Below, piece after piece: positions 14,100 through 20,313 of a stretch of 20,313 nucleotides of DNA. Below the pieces are notes generated by a model. It did not search any database. It was given only the letters and a program-made list of their open reading frames with translations, and was not told the origin of the DNA. The stretch is from an uncultured Armatimonadota bacterium (lineage in GTDB: Bacteria > Armatimonadota > Armatimonadia > Armatimonadales > Armatimonadaceae), in contig CAIYBQ010000234.1 in the NCBI GenBank assembly GCA_903924445.1, positions 1 to 20,313 on the forward strand, read 5' to 3'. Each line of letters starts with the position of its first letter. The stretch's first letter is position 1. A program made the translations under genes and the position numbers.

Positions 14100-14408
14100 T
14101 TAGAGTTTAATCTCGATATCAACGCCACTTGGAAGATCAAGGCGCATAAGCGCATCAATCGTCTTAGGACCTGGATTCAAGATATCAATGAGACGCTTGT
14201 GAGTACGCATCTCAAAATGTTCCATCGACTCTTTATCAATGGTTGCGTTGCGCTGAACAGCATATATAGCCTTCTCGGTCGGAAGAAGTACAGGACCAGA
14301 AATCCTTGCGCCTGTGCGACGGGCTGTATCTACAATCTTTTCAGCTGACTGATCAAGAACGCGGTGATCGAACGCACGGAGGCGGATTCGAACTTTGTCT
14401 TTTCGCAT
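14100..14408 (-). CDS. rpsJ: 30S ribosomal protein S10
   Basis: 102 residues: RKDKVRIRLRAFDHRVLDQSA, then GPVLLPTEKAIYAVQRNATID, then HKRLIDILNPGPKTIDALMR. It is a 30S head protein and also the NusE transcription-antitermination factor. The ORF could start 19 residues upstream, but those residues are the spacer hairpin and not S10-like; the ATG at 14408 gives the family start. The Shine-Dalgarno is weak (GGAAAG, 14419-14424). It follows tuf by 63 bp with no promoter seen, so the str and S10 clusters are probably one transcript. Confidence 0.97.
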   Translation of the reverse strand: MRKDKVRIRLRAFDHRVLDQSAEKIVDTARRTGARISGPVLLPTEKAIYAVQRNATIDKESMEHFEMRTHKRLIDILNPGPKTIDALMRLDLPSGVDIEIKL

Positions 14409-14428
14409 ATTACTTACACTTTCCGCAG

Positions 14429-14460
14429 ATCGGTCATACCACTCTCGCGATATGACCGAT
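14429..14460 (-). promoter_or_regulatory. perfect hairpin in the tuf-rpsJ spacer
   Basis: ATCGGTCATA (14429-14438) and TATGACCGAT (14451-14460): a perfect 10-bp stem with a 12-nt loop that itself contains the TCGCGA palindrome. No T run follows on the minus strand, so it is not a normal terminator. It lies just upstream of rpsJ, where S10-operon regulation is expected. Confidence 0.65.
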
Positions 14461-14471
14461 AGCAATCACAC

Positions 14472-15662
14472 CTACTCGATGACGCGGGCGACGACGCCGG
14501 CCCCAACCGTGTGTCCACCTTCACGGATTGCGAAGCGCAATCCCTGCTCCATAGCGATAGGAGCAATCAGCTCTGCGGAGATCTTAATGTTGTCTCCAGG
14601 CATGATCATCTCGACACCCTCAGGAAGATTCATCGATCCAGTAACGTCCGTTGTACGGAAGTAGAACTGAGGACGGTAACCATTAAAGAATGGCGTATGG
14701 CGTCCGCCTTCTTCTTTCGAAAGGATATAGACCTCGGCCTCAAACTTGGTGTGTGGCTTGATGGAACCTGGCTTAGCAAGAACCTGACCACGCTCGATGG
14801 ACTTGCGATCGACGCCACGGAGAAGGATTCCGGCGTTGTCACCAGCCTCGACGTAGTCGAGAGTCTTGCGGAACATTTCCATGGAGGTAGCGGTCGTGGT
14901 TGCAGTGTCCTTGAGACCGATGATCTCAATCTGCTCACCAGCCTTGAGCTGTCCACGCTCGACACGACCAGTTGCAACCGTTCCACGACCAGTGATCGTA
15001 AAGACGTCTTCAACAGGCATGAGGAATGGAAGATCCTTTGGACGCTCTGGCGTTGGGATGTACGAATCAACCGTAGCCATAAGCTTGTGGATTGCAGGCT
15101 CGCCGTACTCGCCCTGTCCACCAGCTAAAGCTTCAGTGGCAGATCCGACGATGATTGGTGTGTCATCGCCAGGGAAGTCGTACTTCGCAAGAAGTTCGCG
15201 AACTTCGAGCTCAACTAGCTCAAGAAGCTCAGGGTCATCAACCATGTCAGCCTTGTTAAGGAAGACAACAATGGAAGGAACACCAACCTGCCGCGCAAGC
15301 AGGATGTGCTCACGGGTCTGAGGCATAGGGCCATCAGCAGCGGAGCAGACGAGGATTGCACCATCCATCTGAGCTGCACCAGTAATCATGTTCTTGATGT
15401 AGTCAGCGTGACCTGGACAGTCAACGTGGGCATAGTGGCGGGAGGCCGTCTCATATTCGACGTGAGCGGTGTTAATCGTAATACCACGCTCTTTTTCTTC
15501 TGGAGCAGCATCGATATCTTCGTACTTACGCGCCTGTGCACCACCGGACTTTGCGAGAACCGTGGTGATTGCAGCTGTCAACGAAGTCTTTCCGTGGTCA
15601 ACGTGACCGATGGTTCCGATGTTTACGTGCGGCTTTGAACGCTCAAACTTAGCCTTACCCAT
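14472..15662 (-). CDS. tuf: translation elongation factor Tu
   Basis: 396 residues, full length. The G domain has GHVDHGKT (P loop), DCPGHADYIKN (switch II), NKAD in place of the more usual NKCD, and GSATEAL. Domain 2 has TGRGTVATGRVERG, and the end is EGGHTVGAGVVARVIE, with His where many have Arg. EF-Tu brings aminoacyl-tRNA to the ribosome. A GAGGTGA ribosome binding site (15669-15675), nearly perfect, is six bases upstream. It has its own sigma70-type promoter in the fusA-tuf spacer. Confidence 0.98.
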   Translation of the reverse strand: MGKAKFERSKPHVNIGTIGHVDHGKTSLTAAITTVLAKSGGAQARKYEDIDAAPEEKERGITINTAHVEYETASRHYAHVDCPGHADYIKNMITGAAQMDGAILVCSAADGPMPQTREHILLARQVGVPSIVVFLNKADMVDDPELLELVELEVRELLAKYDFPGDDTPIIVGSATEALAGGQGEYGEPAIHKLMATVDSYIPTPERPKDLPFLMPVEDVFTITGRGTVATGRVERGQLKAGEQIEIIGLKDTATTTATSMEMFRKTLDYVEAGDNAGILLRGVDRKSIERGQVLAKPGSIKPHTKFEAEVYILSKEEGGRHTPFFNGYRPQFYFRTTDVTGSMNLPEGVEMIMPGDNIKISAELIAPIAMEQGLRFAIREGGHTVGAGVVARVIE

Positions 15663-15668
15663 ACCAAT

Positions 15669-15675
15669 TCACCTC
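15669..15675 (-). promoter_or_regulatory. ribosome binding site of tuf
   Basis: GAGGTGA on the minus strand, an extended match to the 16S 3' end, six nt before the ATG. It fits very high expression. Confidence 0.75.
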
Positions 15676-15683
15676 ATCTATTG

Positions 15684-15698
15684 GGAGATAACATCTCC
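15684..15698 (-). promoter_or_regulatory. small hairpin in the tuf leader
   Basis: GGAGAT / ATCTCC with a 3-nt loop (positions 15684-15698), 8 nt upstream of the tuf ribosome binding site. Six base pairs, no T tract. Confidence 0.4.
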
Positions 15699-15741
15699 AC
15701 ACACGCTAAAAAGTGCAATGGACACGCACAAACGAGCCCAT

Positions 15742-15758
15742 GCGTTTACAGGAAACGC
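15742..15758 (-). promoter_or_regulatory. hairpin at the predicted 5' end of the tuf transcript
   Basis: GCGTTT (15742-15747) and AAACGC (15753-15758), perfect 6-bp stem with a 5-nt loop. The promoter places transcription start near 15758, so the message would begin with this stem, which may stabilise it against decay. Confidence 0.45.
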
Positions 15759-15764
15759 CCGACT

Positions 15765-15793
15765 AATATAGGCCGTGGCCAGACGGTTGTCAA
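15765..15793 (-). promoter_or_regulatory. sigma70-type promoter for tuf
   Basis: On the minus strand TTGACA (15788-15793) and TATATT (15765-15770), with an exact 17-bp spacer. It sits in the 154-bp spacer after fusA and would start tuf and the following r-protein genes with a leader of about 95 nt. Confidence 0.85.
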
Positions 15794-15816
15794 GCCACAG
15801 CCCACTTTAGTTGATG

Positions 15817-17949
15817 TTATTTGCCTTGCTTTGCTTTGATATCGTCCGCAACGTTACGTGGGACTGCTTCGTAGTGGCTTGGCTCCATCGTCGAGCTCGC
15901 ACGACCTTGCGTCATCGAACGCAACGTCGATACATAGCTGAACATTTCTGCTAGTGGAACCTTGGCCTTGACAACAATCGTTCCGCCAGGTCCATTTTCC
16001 TGACCTTGGATCATTCCACGGCGACGGTTGAGGTCACCAATGACATCTCCAAGGAACTGATCAGGAGTAACAACCTCAATCGACATGATTGGCTCAAGGA
16101 TAACTGGATTTGCCTTGCCCATCGCTTCGCGATAAGCCATGCGACCAGCTTCAACGAATGAGATTTCGTCAGAGTCAACATCATGGTAAGAACCATCCGT
16201 GACACGGACCTTGACATCGACGACAGGATAGCCAGCAACCGTTCCATGAAGGATTGTGTCGCGGACGCCCTTTTCAATCGCTGGGATGTATTCGCGAGGA
16301 ATCGATCCACCAACTGTGTCGTTGATAAATGCAAATCCTGCACCGGTTTCGTTTGGCTCGACAATCAGCGTACAGTCTCCAAACTTACCACGTCCACCGG
16401 TCTGCTTTTTGAACAGGCCGCGTGCCTTTGCTTGGGATGTGACTGTTTCACGGTAAGCAACCTGTGGCTTGCCTTGATTTGCTTCAACCTTGAACTCACG
16501 ACGCATGCGGTCGACGATGATCTCGAGGTGGAGCTCACCCATTCCACGGATGATGGTCTGTCCTGTTTCGACATCGGTGTACATACGGAATGTCGGGTCT
16601 TCTGCTGCGAGACGCGACAACGCAACACCCATCTTGTCTTGGTCGGCCTTCGTCTTCGGCTCAATCGACATTTCGATAACTGGGTCAGGGAAGGACATCG
16701 ATTCCAGAATAATTGGGGACTTCTCTTCACAGATTGTGTCGCCGGTCGTGGTTTCAGAAAGTCCAACTGCAGCGGCGATATCACCCGCATAAACCTGATC
16801 GATTTCTTCACGCTTGTTTGCGTGCATCTGAACGATACGGGAGATGCGCTCCTTCTTGCCCTTAGTCGCGTTGTAAACATAAGAACCCTTTGTGATGGTT
16901 CCGGAATACACACGGAAGAAGGTGAGGTTGCCGACGTGCTGGTCGTTCATCAGCTTGAATGCCAGCGCGGAGAATGGTTCATCATCTGATGGCAGGCGAA
17001 GATTCGTTTCATCCGTATCTGGGTTGAGACCTTCGATGCCTTCAACATCAAGCGGGCTTGGGAGGTAATGGATTACAGAGTCCAGAAGTGGCTGAATACC
17101 CTTGTTCTTGAAGGCTGTACCACAGAGCATTGGGTAGATCTTCATGTCGATCGTTGCCTGACGTAGCGCAGCAACGATCTCATCACGGGTGAGTTCCTCA
17201 CCGCCAAGATATTTCTCCATGAGCACATCAGATTGCTCAGCGGCAGCCTCTACGACGCCGATCCGGAATTCGTCGGCCAAGTCCTTCAGCGAAGCAGGGA
17301 TTTCAACAATCTCAGGAGCCTTGCCAAAGTCATCGTTCGTGTAAACGATAGCCTTCATCTCAACGAGGTCGATTACGCCCTTGAAGTCGCCTTCAGCACC
17401 GATTGGAATTTGAATTGGTACTGCAGGTGCACCCAGACGGTCTTTGACCATCTTGACAACATTGTAGAAGTCAGCACCGGTACGGTCCATCTTGTTTACG
17501 AAGATCAGACGAGGGACCTTGTACTTAGTCGCTTGGCGCCAAACGGTCTCGGACTGTGGCTGGACACCTGCCACTGCACAGAAGACAGCTACAGCACCAT
17601 CAAGAACACGCATCGAACGCTCAACTTCAACAGTAAAGTCAACGTGACCAGGTGTGTCAATGATGTTGATACGGTGGGTAGATTCGCGCGCACCCTGCGC
17701 AGACTTGATAGGATCAAGGCTTACATTCAGACCCCAGAAACAAGTCGTTGCTGCGGATGTAATCGTGATTCCACGCTCACGCTCCTGCTCCATCCAGTCC
17801 ATCGTGGCAGCGCCTTCATGGACTTCACCAATCTTGTAGTTAACGCCTGTATACAACAAAATACGTTCGGTACAGGTAGTCTTACCTGCATCAATGTGCG
17901 CTGCAATGCCGATGTTTCGCGTATTTTCGAGGCTAAATGCACGTGCCAT
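15817..17949 (-). CDS. fusA: translation elongation factor G
   Basis: 710 residues, normal size. GIAAHIDAGKTTCTERIL (P loop) near residue 14, RGITITSAATTC (switch I), DTPGHVDFTVEV (switch II), NKMDRTGADF, then later TKADQDKMGVALSRLAAEDPTF (domain III) and the domain IV/V end with LNRRRGMIQGQ and RSMTQGRA. EF-G drives translocation and, with RRF, ribosome recycling. It follows rpsG after a 96-bp spacer containing a strong hairpin, with an AAGGAA ribosome binding site (17959-17964). Confidence 0.98.
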   Translation of the reverse strand: MARAFSLENTRNIGIAAHIDAGKTTCTERILLYTGVNYKIGEVHEGAATMDWMEQERERGITITSAATTCFWGLNVSLDPIKSAQGARESTHRINIIDTPGHVDFTVEVERSMRVLDGAVAVFCAVAGVQPQSETVWRQATKYKVPRLIFVNKMDRTGADFYNVVKMVKDRLGAPAVPIQIPIGAEGDFKGVIDLVEMKAIVYTNDDFGKAPEIVEIPASLKDLADEFRIGVVEAAAEQSDVLMEKYLGGEELTRDEIVAALRQATIDMKIYPMLCGTAFKNKGIQPLLDSVIHYLPSPLDVEGIEGLNPDTDETNLRLPSDDEPFSALAFKLMNDQHVGNLTFFRVYSGTITKGSYVYNATKGKKERISRIVQMHANKREEIDQVYAGDIAAAVGLSETTTGDTICEEKSPIILESMSFPDPVIEMSIEPKTKADQDKMGVALSRLAAEDPTFRMYTDVETGQTIIRGMGELHLEIIVDRMRREFKVEANQGKPQVAYRETVTSQAKARGLFKKQTGGRGKFGDCTLIVEPNETGAGFAFINDTVGGSIPREYIPAIEKGVRDTILHGTVAGYPVVDVKVRVTDGSYHDVDSDEISFVEAGRMAYREAMGKANPVILEPIMSIEVVTPDQFLGDVIGDLNRRRGMIQGQENGPGGTIVVKAKVPLAEMFSYVSTLRSMTQGRASSTMEPSHYEAVPRNVADDIKAKQGK

Positions 17950-18011
17950 GTCTTTTTCTTCCTTACCCCATCCAGGTTATGTAAATCCGACCTAAAACTT
18001 GACGCACTAAA

Positions 18012-18038
18012 CCCCGCAGCCGGATTTCCGGTGCGGGG
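18012..18038 (-). terminator. GC-rich hairpin between rpsG and fusA (possible attenuator)
   Basis: CCCCGCA (18012-18018) and TGCGGGG (18032-18038) with an inner CCGGA/TCCGG helix, followed on the minus strand by only TTTAGTG. The hairpin is strong but the T tail is short, so partial termination or RNA processing is likelier than a full stop. Confidence 0.5.
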
Positions 18039-18045
18039 CCAGTGA

Positions 18046-18516
18046 CTAGAAGCGGTAGTGGGAGAACGCTTTGTTCGCCTCTGCCATCTTGAAGCCCTCT
18101 TCACGACGACGTACTGCTCCACCCTGCTTGTTCGCTGCATCCATGAGTTCCTGGGTGAGCTTCTCAACCATCGTACGACCATTACGGCGACGGGCGAAAG
18201 TGATCATCCAGCGAATACCCACCGACATGCGGCGGTCAGGACGTACTTCAACAGGGACCTGATACGTAGCACCGCCTACACGGCGAGGCTTTACTTCAAC
18301 AACTGGCATCACGTTCCGTAGAGCTTCCTGGAACACTTCGATGCCAGGACGACCGGAACGTTGCTCGATGCGCTCGAGTGCGCTGTAGAAGATTTTTTCG
18401 GAAACCGACTTCTTACCATCGAGCATCAATCTATTAATAAAACGCGTCACAACGACATCCCCGTAGATTGGATCAGGATGTACTTCGCGTCGTGGGGCTG
18501 GACCCTTACGTGGCAT
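18046..18516 (-). CDS. rpsG: 30S ribosomal protein S7
   Basis: 156 residues: MPRKGPAPRREVHPDPIYGD, then VVTRFINRLMLDGKKSVSEKIFYSALE, the GGATYQVPVEVRP beta-hairpin and the end AEANKAFSHYRF, all S7. S7 nucleates the 30S head and contacts E-site tRNA. It starts 12 bp after rpsL, with GGAG upstream. Confidence 0.98.
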   Translation of the reverse strand: MPRKGPAPRREVHPDPIYGDVVVTRFINRLMLDGKKSVSEKIFYSALERIEQRSGRPGIEVFQEALRNVMPVVEVKPRRVGGATYQVPVEVRPDRRMSVGIRWMITFARRRNGRTMVEKLTQELMDAANKQGGAVRRREEGFKMAEANKAFSHYRF

Positions 18517-18528
18517 ATGTCAAAACTC

Positions 18529-18921
18529 CTACTTCTTTGCCGCTGCGCCAGGCTTTGGTTTCTTGGTTCCATACTTGGAACGTGATGACTTACGATCTTT
18601 CGTACCCTGGGAGTCCAGCGTTCCACGAATGATGTGGTACCGGACACCTGGGAGGTCTTTTACACGACCACCACGAATCATCACAACGCTGTGCTCCTGG
18701 AGGTTATGACCAATTCCAGGGATATAAGCGGTTACTTCAATACCGTTTGAAAGACGAACACGGGCAACTTTACGAAGTGCTGAGTTTGGCTTCTTAGGGG
18801 TCATCGTACGAACGACAACACACACGCCGCGCTTTTGAGGATTCCCCTTCATCGCGGGCGACTTGCTCTTCTTCTCGACCTTCTTACGGCCCTTGCGCAC
18901 CAATTGGCTAATTGTTGGCAT
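18529..18921 (-). CDS. rpsL: 30S ribosomal protein S12
   Basis: 130 residues. MPTISQLVRKGRKK is the family start; TPKKPNSALRKVARVRL (about 41-57) and GGRVKDLPGVRYHIIRG (about 89-105) are the decoding-centre loops. The lysines that change in streptomycin-resistant mutants (PKKPNS and VKDLPG) have the wild-type residues. The open frame continues 55 residues upstream but that part is the leader region, not S12. GAGGAG lies 12 nt upstream of the ATG. It is the first gene of the array, under the consensus promoter at 19137-19165. Confidence 0.98.
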   Translation of the reverse strand: MPTISQLVRKGRKKVEKKSKSPAMKGNPQKRGVCVVVRTMTPKKPNSALRKVARVRLSNGIEVTAYIPGIGHNLQEHSVVMIRGGRVKDLPGVRYHIIRGTLDSQGTKDRKSSRSKYGTKKPKPGAAAKK

Positions 18922-19130
18922 AAACCTATCTCGCTCCTCTACGCCATGACGAACACGTTTCCCGTATTCTGATGCGTAATTCCAAAAACACGCTAACCGG
19001 GCGCACACGAAGATAGGCCAAACAAGGATGTCCCTGTTTAGTGCTGTCGTTAACGCCGCCAGCAACGGCCTTCCAGCGTGAAACACACCAGAACATAATC
19101 CACTACAACACGAAATGTGCCGTAGTCAAC
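18922..19130 (-). promoter_or_regulatory. long 5' leader of the str/S10 transcript
   Basis: From the promoter-predicted start near 19130 to the rpsL ATG is about 209 nt without a conserved gene. It contains stem-loop candidates such as AAACAGG/CCTTGTTT (about 19018-19040) and TACGC/GCGTA (18940-18944 with 18974-18978), the second ending at the GAGGAG site. No well-known leader motif is recognised. Confidence 0.45.
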
Positions 19131-19136
19131 CGCGCG

Positions 19137-19165
19137 AGTATATCGATGTCCCACACCGATGTCAA
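19137..19165 (-). promoter_or_regulatory. consensus sigma70-type promoter for the str/S10 array
   Basis: On the minus strand TTGACA (19160-19165), exact 17-bp spacer, TATACT (19137-19142). It is divergent from lutA. Three CGATGT direct repeats on the plus strand (19144-19149, 19157-19162, 19167-19172) cover the spacer and the -35. Confidence 0.9.
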
Positions 19166-19183
19166 GCGATGTACGTCTGTTGC

Positions 19184-19228
19184 AGGTGGACGCCGGTCGA
19201 TCATGCGTATAATAGTGCGTGTCCACCT
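19184..19228. repeat. split 8-bp dyad flanking the lutA -10 box
   Basis: AGGTGGAC (19184-19191) and GTCCACCT (19221-19228) form a perfect inverted repeat with 29 bases between. The left arm lies where the -35 is expected and the right arm at the transcription start. It could be an operator with separated half-sites. Confidence 0.45.
19208..19213 (+). promoter_or_regulatory. -10 box (TATAAT) of lutA, five bases before the start codon
   Basis: A perfect TATAAT whose expected transcription start (about 19219-19221) coincides with the GTG start of lutA. No -35 match 17 bp upstream and no Shine-Dalgarno for the gene. It implies a leaderless, probably activator- or repressor-controlled message. 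Confidence 0.6.
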
Positions 19229-19980
19229 ACAAGCTTCGAGTCCATTTATTCATAACGTGCGTTGCTGACCGTCTTGGCGTTCATGCAGCCGAGTCGACGG
19301 TCAACTTACTCCGGCTACATGGATGCGATGTCCACTTCAGTGATTTACAGTCCTGCTGTGGCCAACCTGCCTACAATGCCGGCCATCACGATGCCGCGAA
19401 ACAGGTTGCACGCTATTGGTTAGCAACATATGACAAACTACTCACCGATGCCAATGACTTCATTGTCACTCCAAGTGGAAGCTGCGGAGCGATGCTGCAC
19501 CATTATAAAGATCTCCTAGCGGACGAACCAGAGCAGGTGGCGGTGTACCGGCGGGTTGTTCCAAGGGTCCGTGAACTGACTCAGTTTTTGATGGATGACC
19601 TTGGTGTGACAGAAAGCTTTGTTGATCTAGGCGGAGTTACCGTTGCGTACCATGACTCCTGCCACGCGATGCGGAATCTTGGTGTATACGAGCAGCCTAG
19701 ACACCTATTGAAGTTAGCCGGAGCATCATTGGTTGAATGGGATAGTAGTTGCTGTGGGTTTGGAGGCTTGTTCAGCGTAAAGCTCCCGCAAATCTCAACG
19801 GCGATGCTTGATCGGAAGCTGGATTCAGTTACGGATGCATTGTCTGCAGATTTTCTGACCAGTACTGACCTTGGGTGTTTGTTGCAGTTGGATGGCGGTT
19901 TGCAACGACGGTCAACCCGAATCAAAACAGTGCATATCGCAGAGCTACTTGATCCTGCGAACAGAGTTCACACAAAATGA
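19219..19980 (+). CDS. lutA: LutA-like lactate utilisation Fe-S oxidoreductase subunit (CCG domains)
   Basis: 253 residues with two cysteine-rich CCG domains: SCCGQPAYNAGH near residue 45, then SGSCGAML, YHDSCHAM and SSCCGFGGLFSVK, the family marks. LutABC is the iron-sulfur L-lactate dehydrogenase complex, oxidising lactate to pyruvate. The homologous glycolate-oxidase and heterodisulfide-reductase CCG subunits are alternatives, but the N-terminus (VHLFITCVADRLG) and the LutB that follows support LutA. No ATG is available near the family N-terminus: the GTG at 19219 is the best start, without Shine-Dalgarno but with a -10 box close by. It is divergent from rpsL and overlaps lutB by 4 bp. Confidence 0.9.
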   Translation: MSTYKLRVHLFITCVADRLGVHAAESTVNLLRLHGCDVHFSDLQSCCGQPAYNAGHHDAAKQVARYWLATYDKLLTDANDFIVTPSGSCGAMLHHYKDLLADEPEQVAVYRRVVPRVRELTQFLMDDLGVTESFVDLGGVTVAYHDSCHAMRNLGVYEQPRHLLKLAGASLVEWDSSCCGFGGLFSVKLPQISTAMLDRKLDSVTDALSADFLTSTDLGCLLQLDGGLQRRSTRIKTVHIAELLDPANRVHTK

Positions 19981-20313
19981 CACCCACTTCAAAATCCTTC
20001 AAGGACATCCACGAGACCGAACTGACGAAGTTTGATATGCGGGCTGCCGTCTTGCGTGGGACATCCACGGTGGATGCACGACGTAAGACAGCTTGTGCAG
20101 AGCTTGATACCGATGACCCATCCGGCTACCAGGCTATGCGGACACGTGCAGCCGGCATAAAGGATGCTGTTCTTGCGGATTTACCGTCCTTGTTAGAAGA
20201 GTTTGCGAACAATGCTGAAGCCGCGGGTGCGACAATCCATTTCGCAGCAGATGCTGCCGATGCAAGAGCATCTATTCAGAACATAATTCGAACCAAAGGC
20301 GCAAAGGTTATCG
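19977..20313 (+). CDS. lutB: LutB-like lactate utilisation Fe-S protein (N-terminal part, cut by the window end)
   Basis: The first 112 residues only. LRGTSTVDARRKTACAELD, then KDAVLADLPSLLEEFANNAE, then AGATIHFAADAADARASIQ, the N-terminal pattern of LutB/LldF, which has the two ferredoxin-like [4Fe-4S] motifs further on (not visible here). LutB is the subunit that passes electrons from the lactate complex. The ATG overlaps the lutA stop (ATGA), so translation is coupled. lutC is expected beyond the edge but cannot be seen. Confidence 0.88.
   Translation, partial: MTPTSKSFKDIHETELTKFDMRAAVLRGTSTVDARRKTACAELDTDDPSGYQAMRTRAAGIKDAVLADLPSLLEEFANNAEAAGATIHFAADAADARASIQNIIRTKGAKVI

Noticed and set aside
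16183..16989. Plus-strand open frame of 268 residues inside fusA
   Set aside because: Fully antisense to EF-G and with no recognisable domain; typical shadow of a well-conserved GTPase gene.
18922..19086. 55-residue upstream extension of rpsL
   Set aside because: The added residues do not look like S12, a ribosome binding site precedes the ATG at 18921, and the extension lies in the leader.
19208..19213. lutA read as starting further downstream with a conventional ribosome binding site
   Set aside because: No in-frame ATG or GTG with a GGAG-type site occurs before the conserved ITCVADRLG segment, so the GTG at 19219 was kept.
1..20313. tRNA, rRNA, CRISPR or insertion sequences
   Set aside because: No cloverleaf, rRNA-like conserved segment, regularly spaced repeat or transposase frame was seen in either strand.

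Overview
This window looks like the chromosome of a free-living, probably aerobic or facultatively aerobic bacterium of roughly balanced base composition. Its core is an 18-gene minus-strand ribosomal and elongation-factor array (18921 down to 7406). The array runs rpsL-rpsG-fusA-tuf-rpsJ-rplC-rplD-rplW-rplB-rpsS-rplV-rpsC-rplP-rpmC-rpsQ-rplN-rplX-rplE. A SteA/SteB-type envelope pair, a ClpS of the 'HTF' type and an L3 with a PQSGGATDAAR loop point towards a Terrabacteria lineage such as Armatimonadota, Chloroflexota or Actinomycetota. I cannot fix the phylum by eye.

Layout from left to right. (1) 1-1134, plus strand: the 3' end of an RND efflux transporter, overlapping a small membrane protein with a zinc ribbon. 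(2) 1131-1850: clpS (minus) and a [2Fe-2S] ferredoxin (plus), divergently transcribed; the ferredoxin ends in a perfect hairpin terminator. (3) 1908-7147, minus strand: a tightly packed seven-gene run of steA-like, steB/mctB-like, a GT2 glycosyltransferase, a MraY/WecA-superfamily membrane protein, a YgfZ/GcvT-like folate-binding protein, an unrecognised secreted or anchored protein, and a VOC/glyoxalase-fold protein. Most of the genes overlap by a few bases. (4) 7148-7405: a spacer with a strong rho-independent terminator for the ribosomal array and two further inverted repeats. (5) 7406-18921: the str + S10 + first three spc genes. (6) 18922-19218: divergent promoter region, with a consensus promoter for rpsL and a -10 box placed so that lutA would be leaderless. 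(7) 19219-end, plus strand: lutA and the start of lutB (lactate oxidation Fe-S proteins).

Points of interest. The ribosomal array stops at rplE with a strong terminator, so rpsN, rpsH, rplF and the rest of the spc/alpha clusters must lie elsewhere. Most of the spacers in the array contain a stem-loop, several of them directly touching the Shine-Dalgarno sequence of the next gene (rplN, rpsS, rplD; close by for rplE, tuf, rpsJ). Three genes outside the array (lutA, steA-like, clpS) have -10-like boxes 5-10 nt before their start codons and no convincing Shine-Dalgarno sequence, which suggests leaderless transcripts. S3 and L22, encoded by adjacent genes, carry long tails of opposite charge. The steA-steB-GT2-GT4 block is the best candidate here for a poorly described system: a putative division-linked envelope glycolipid module.
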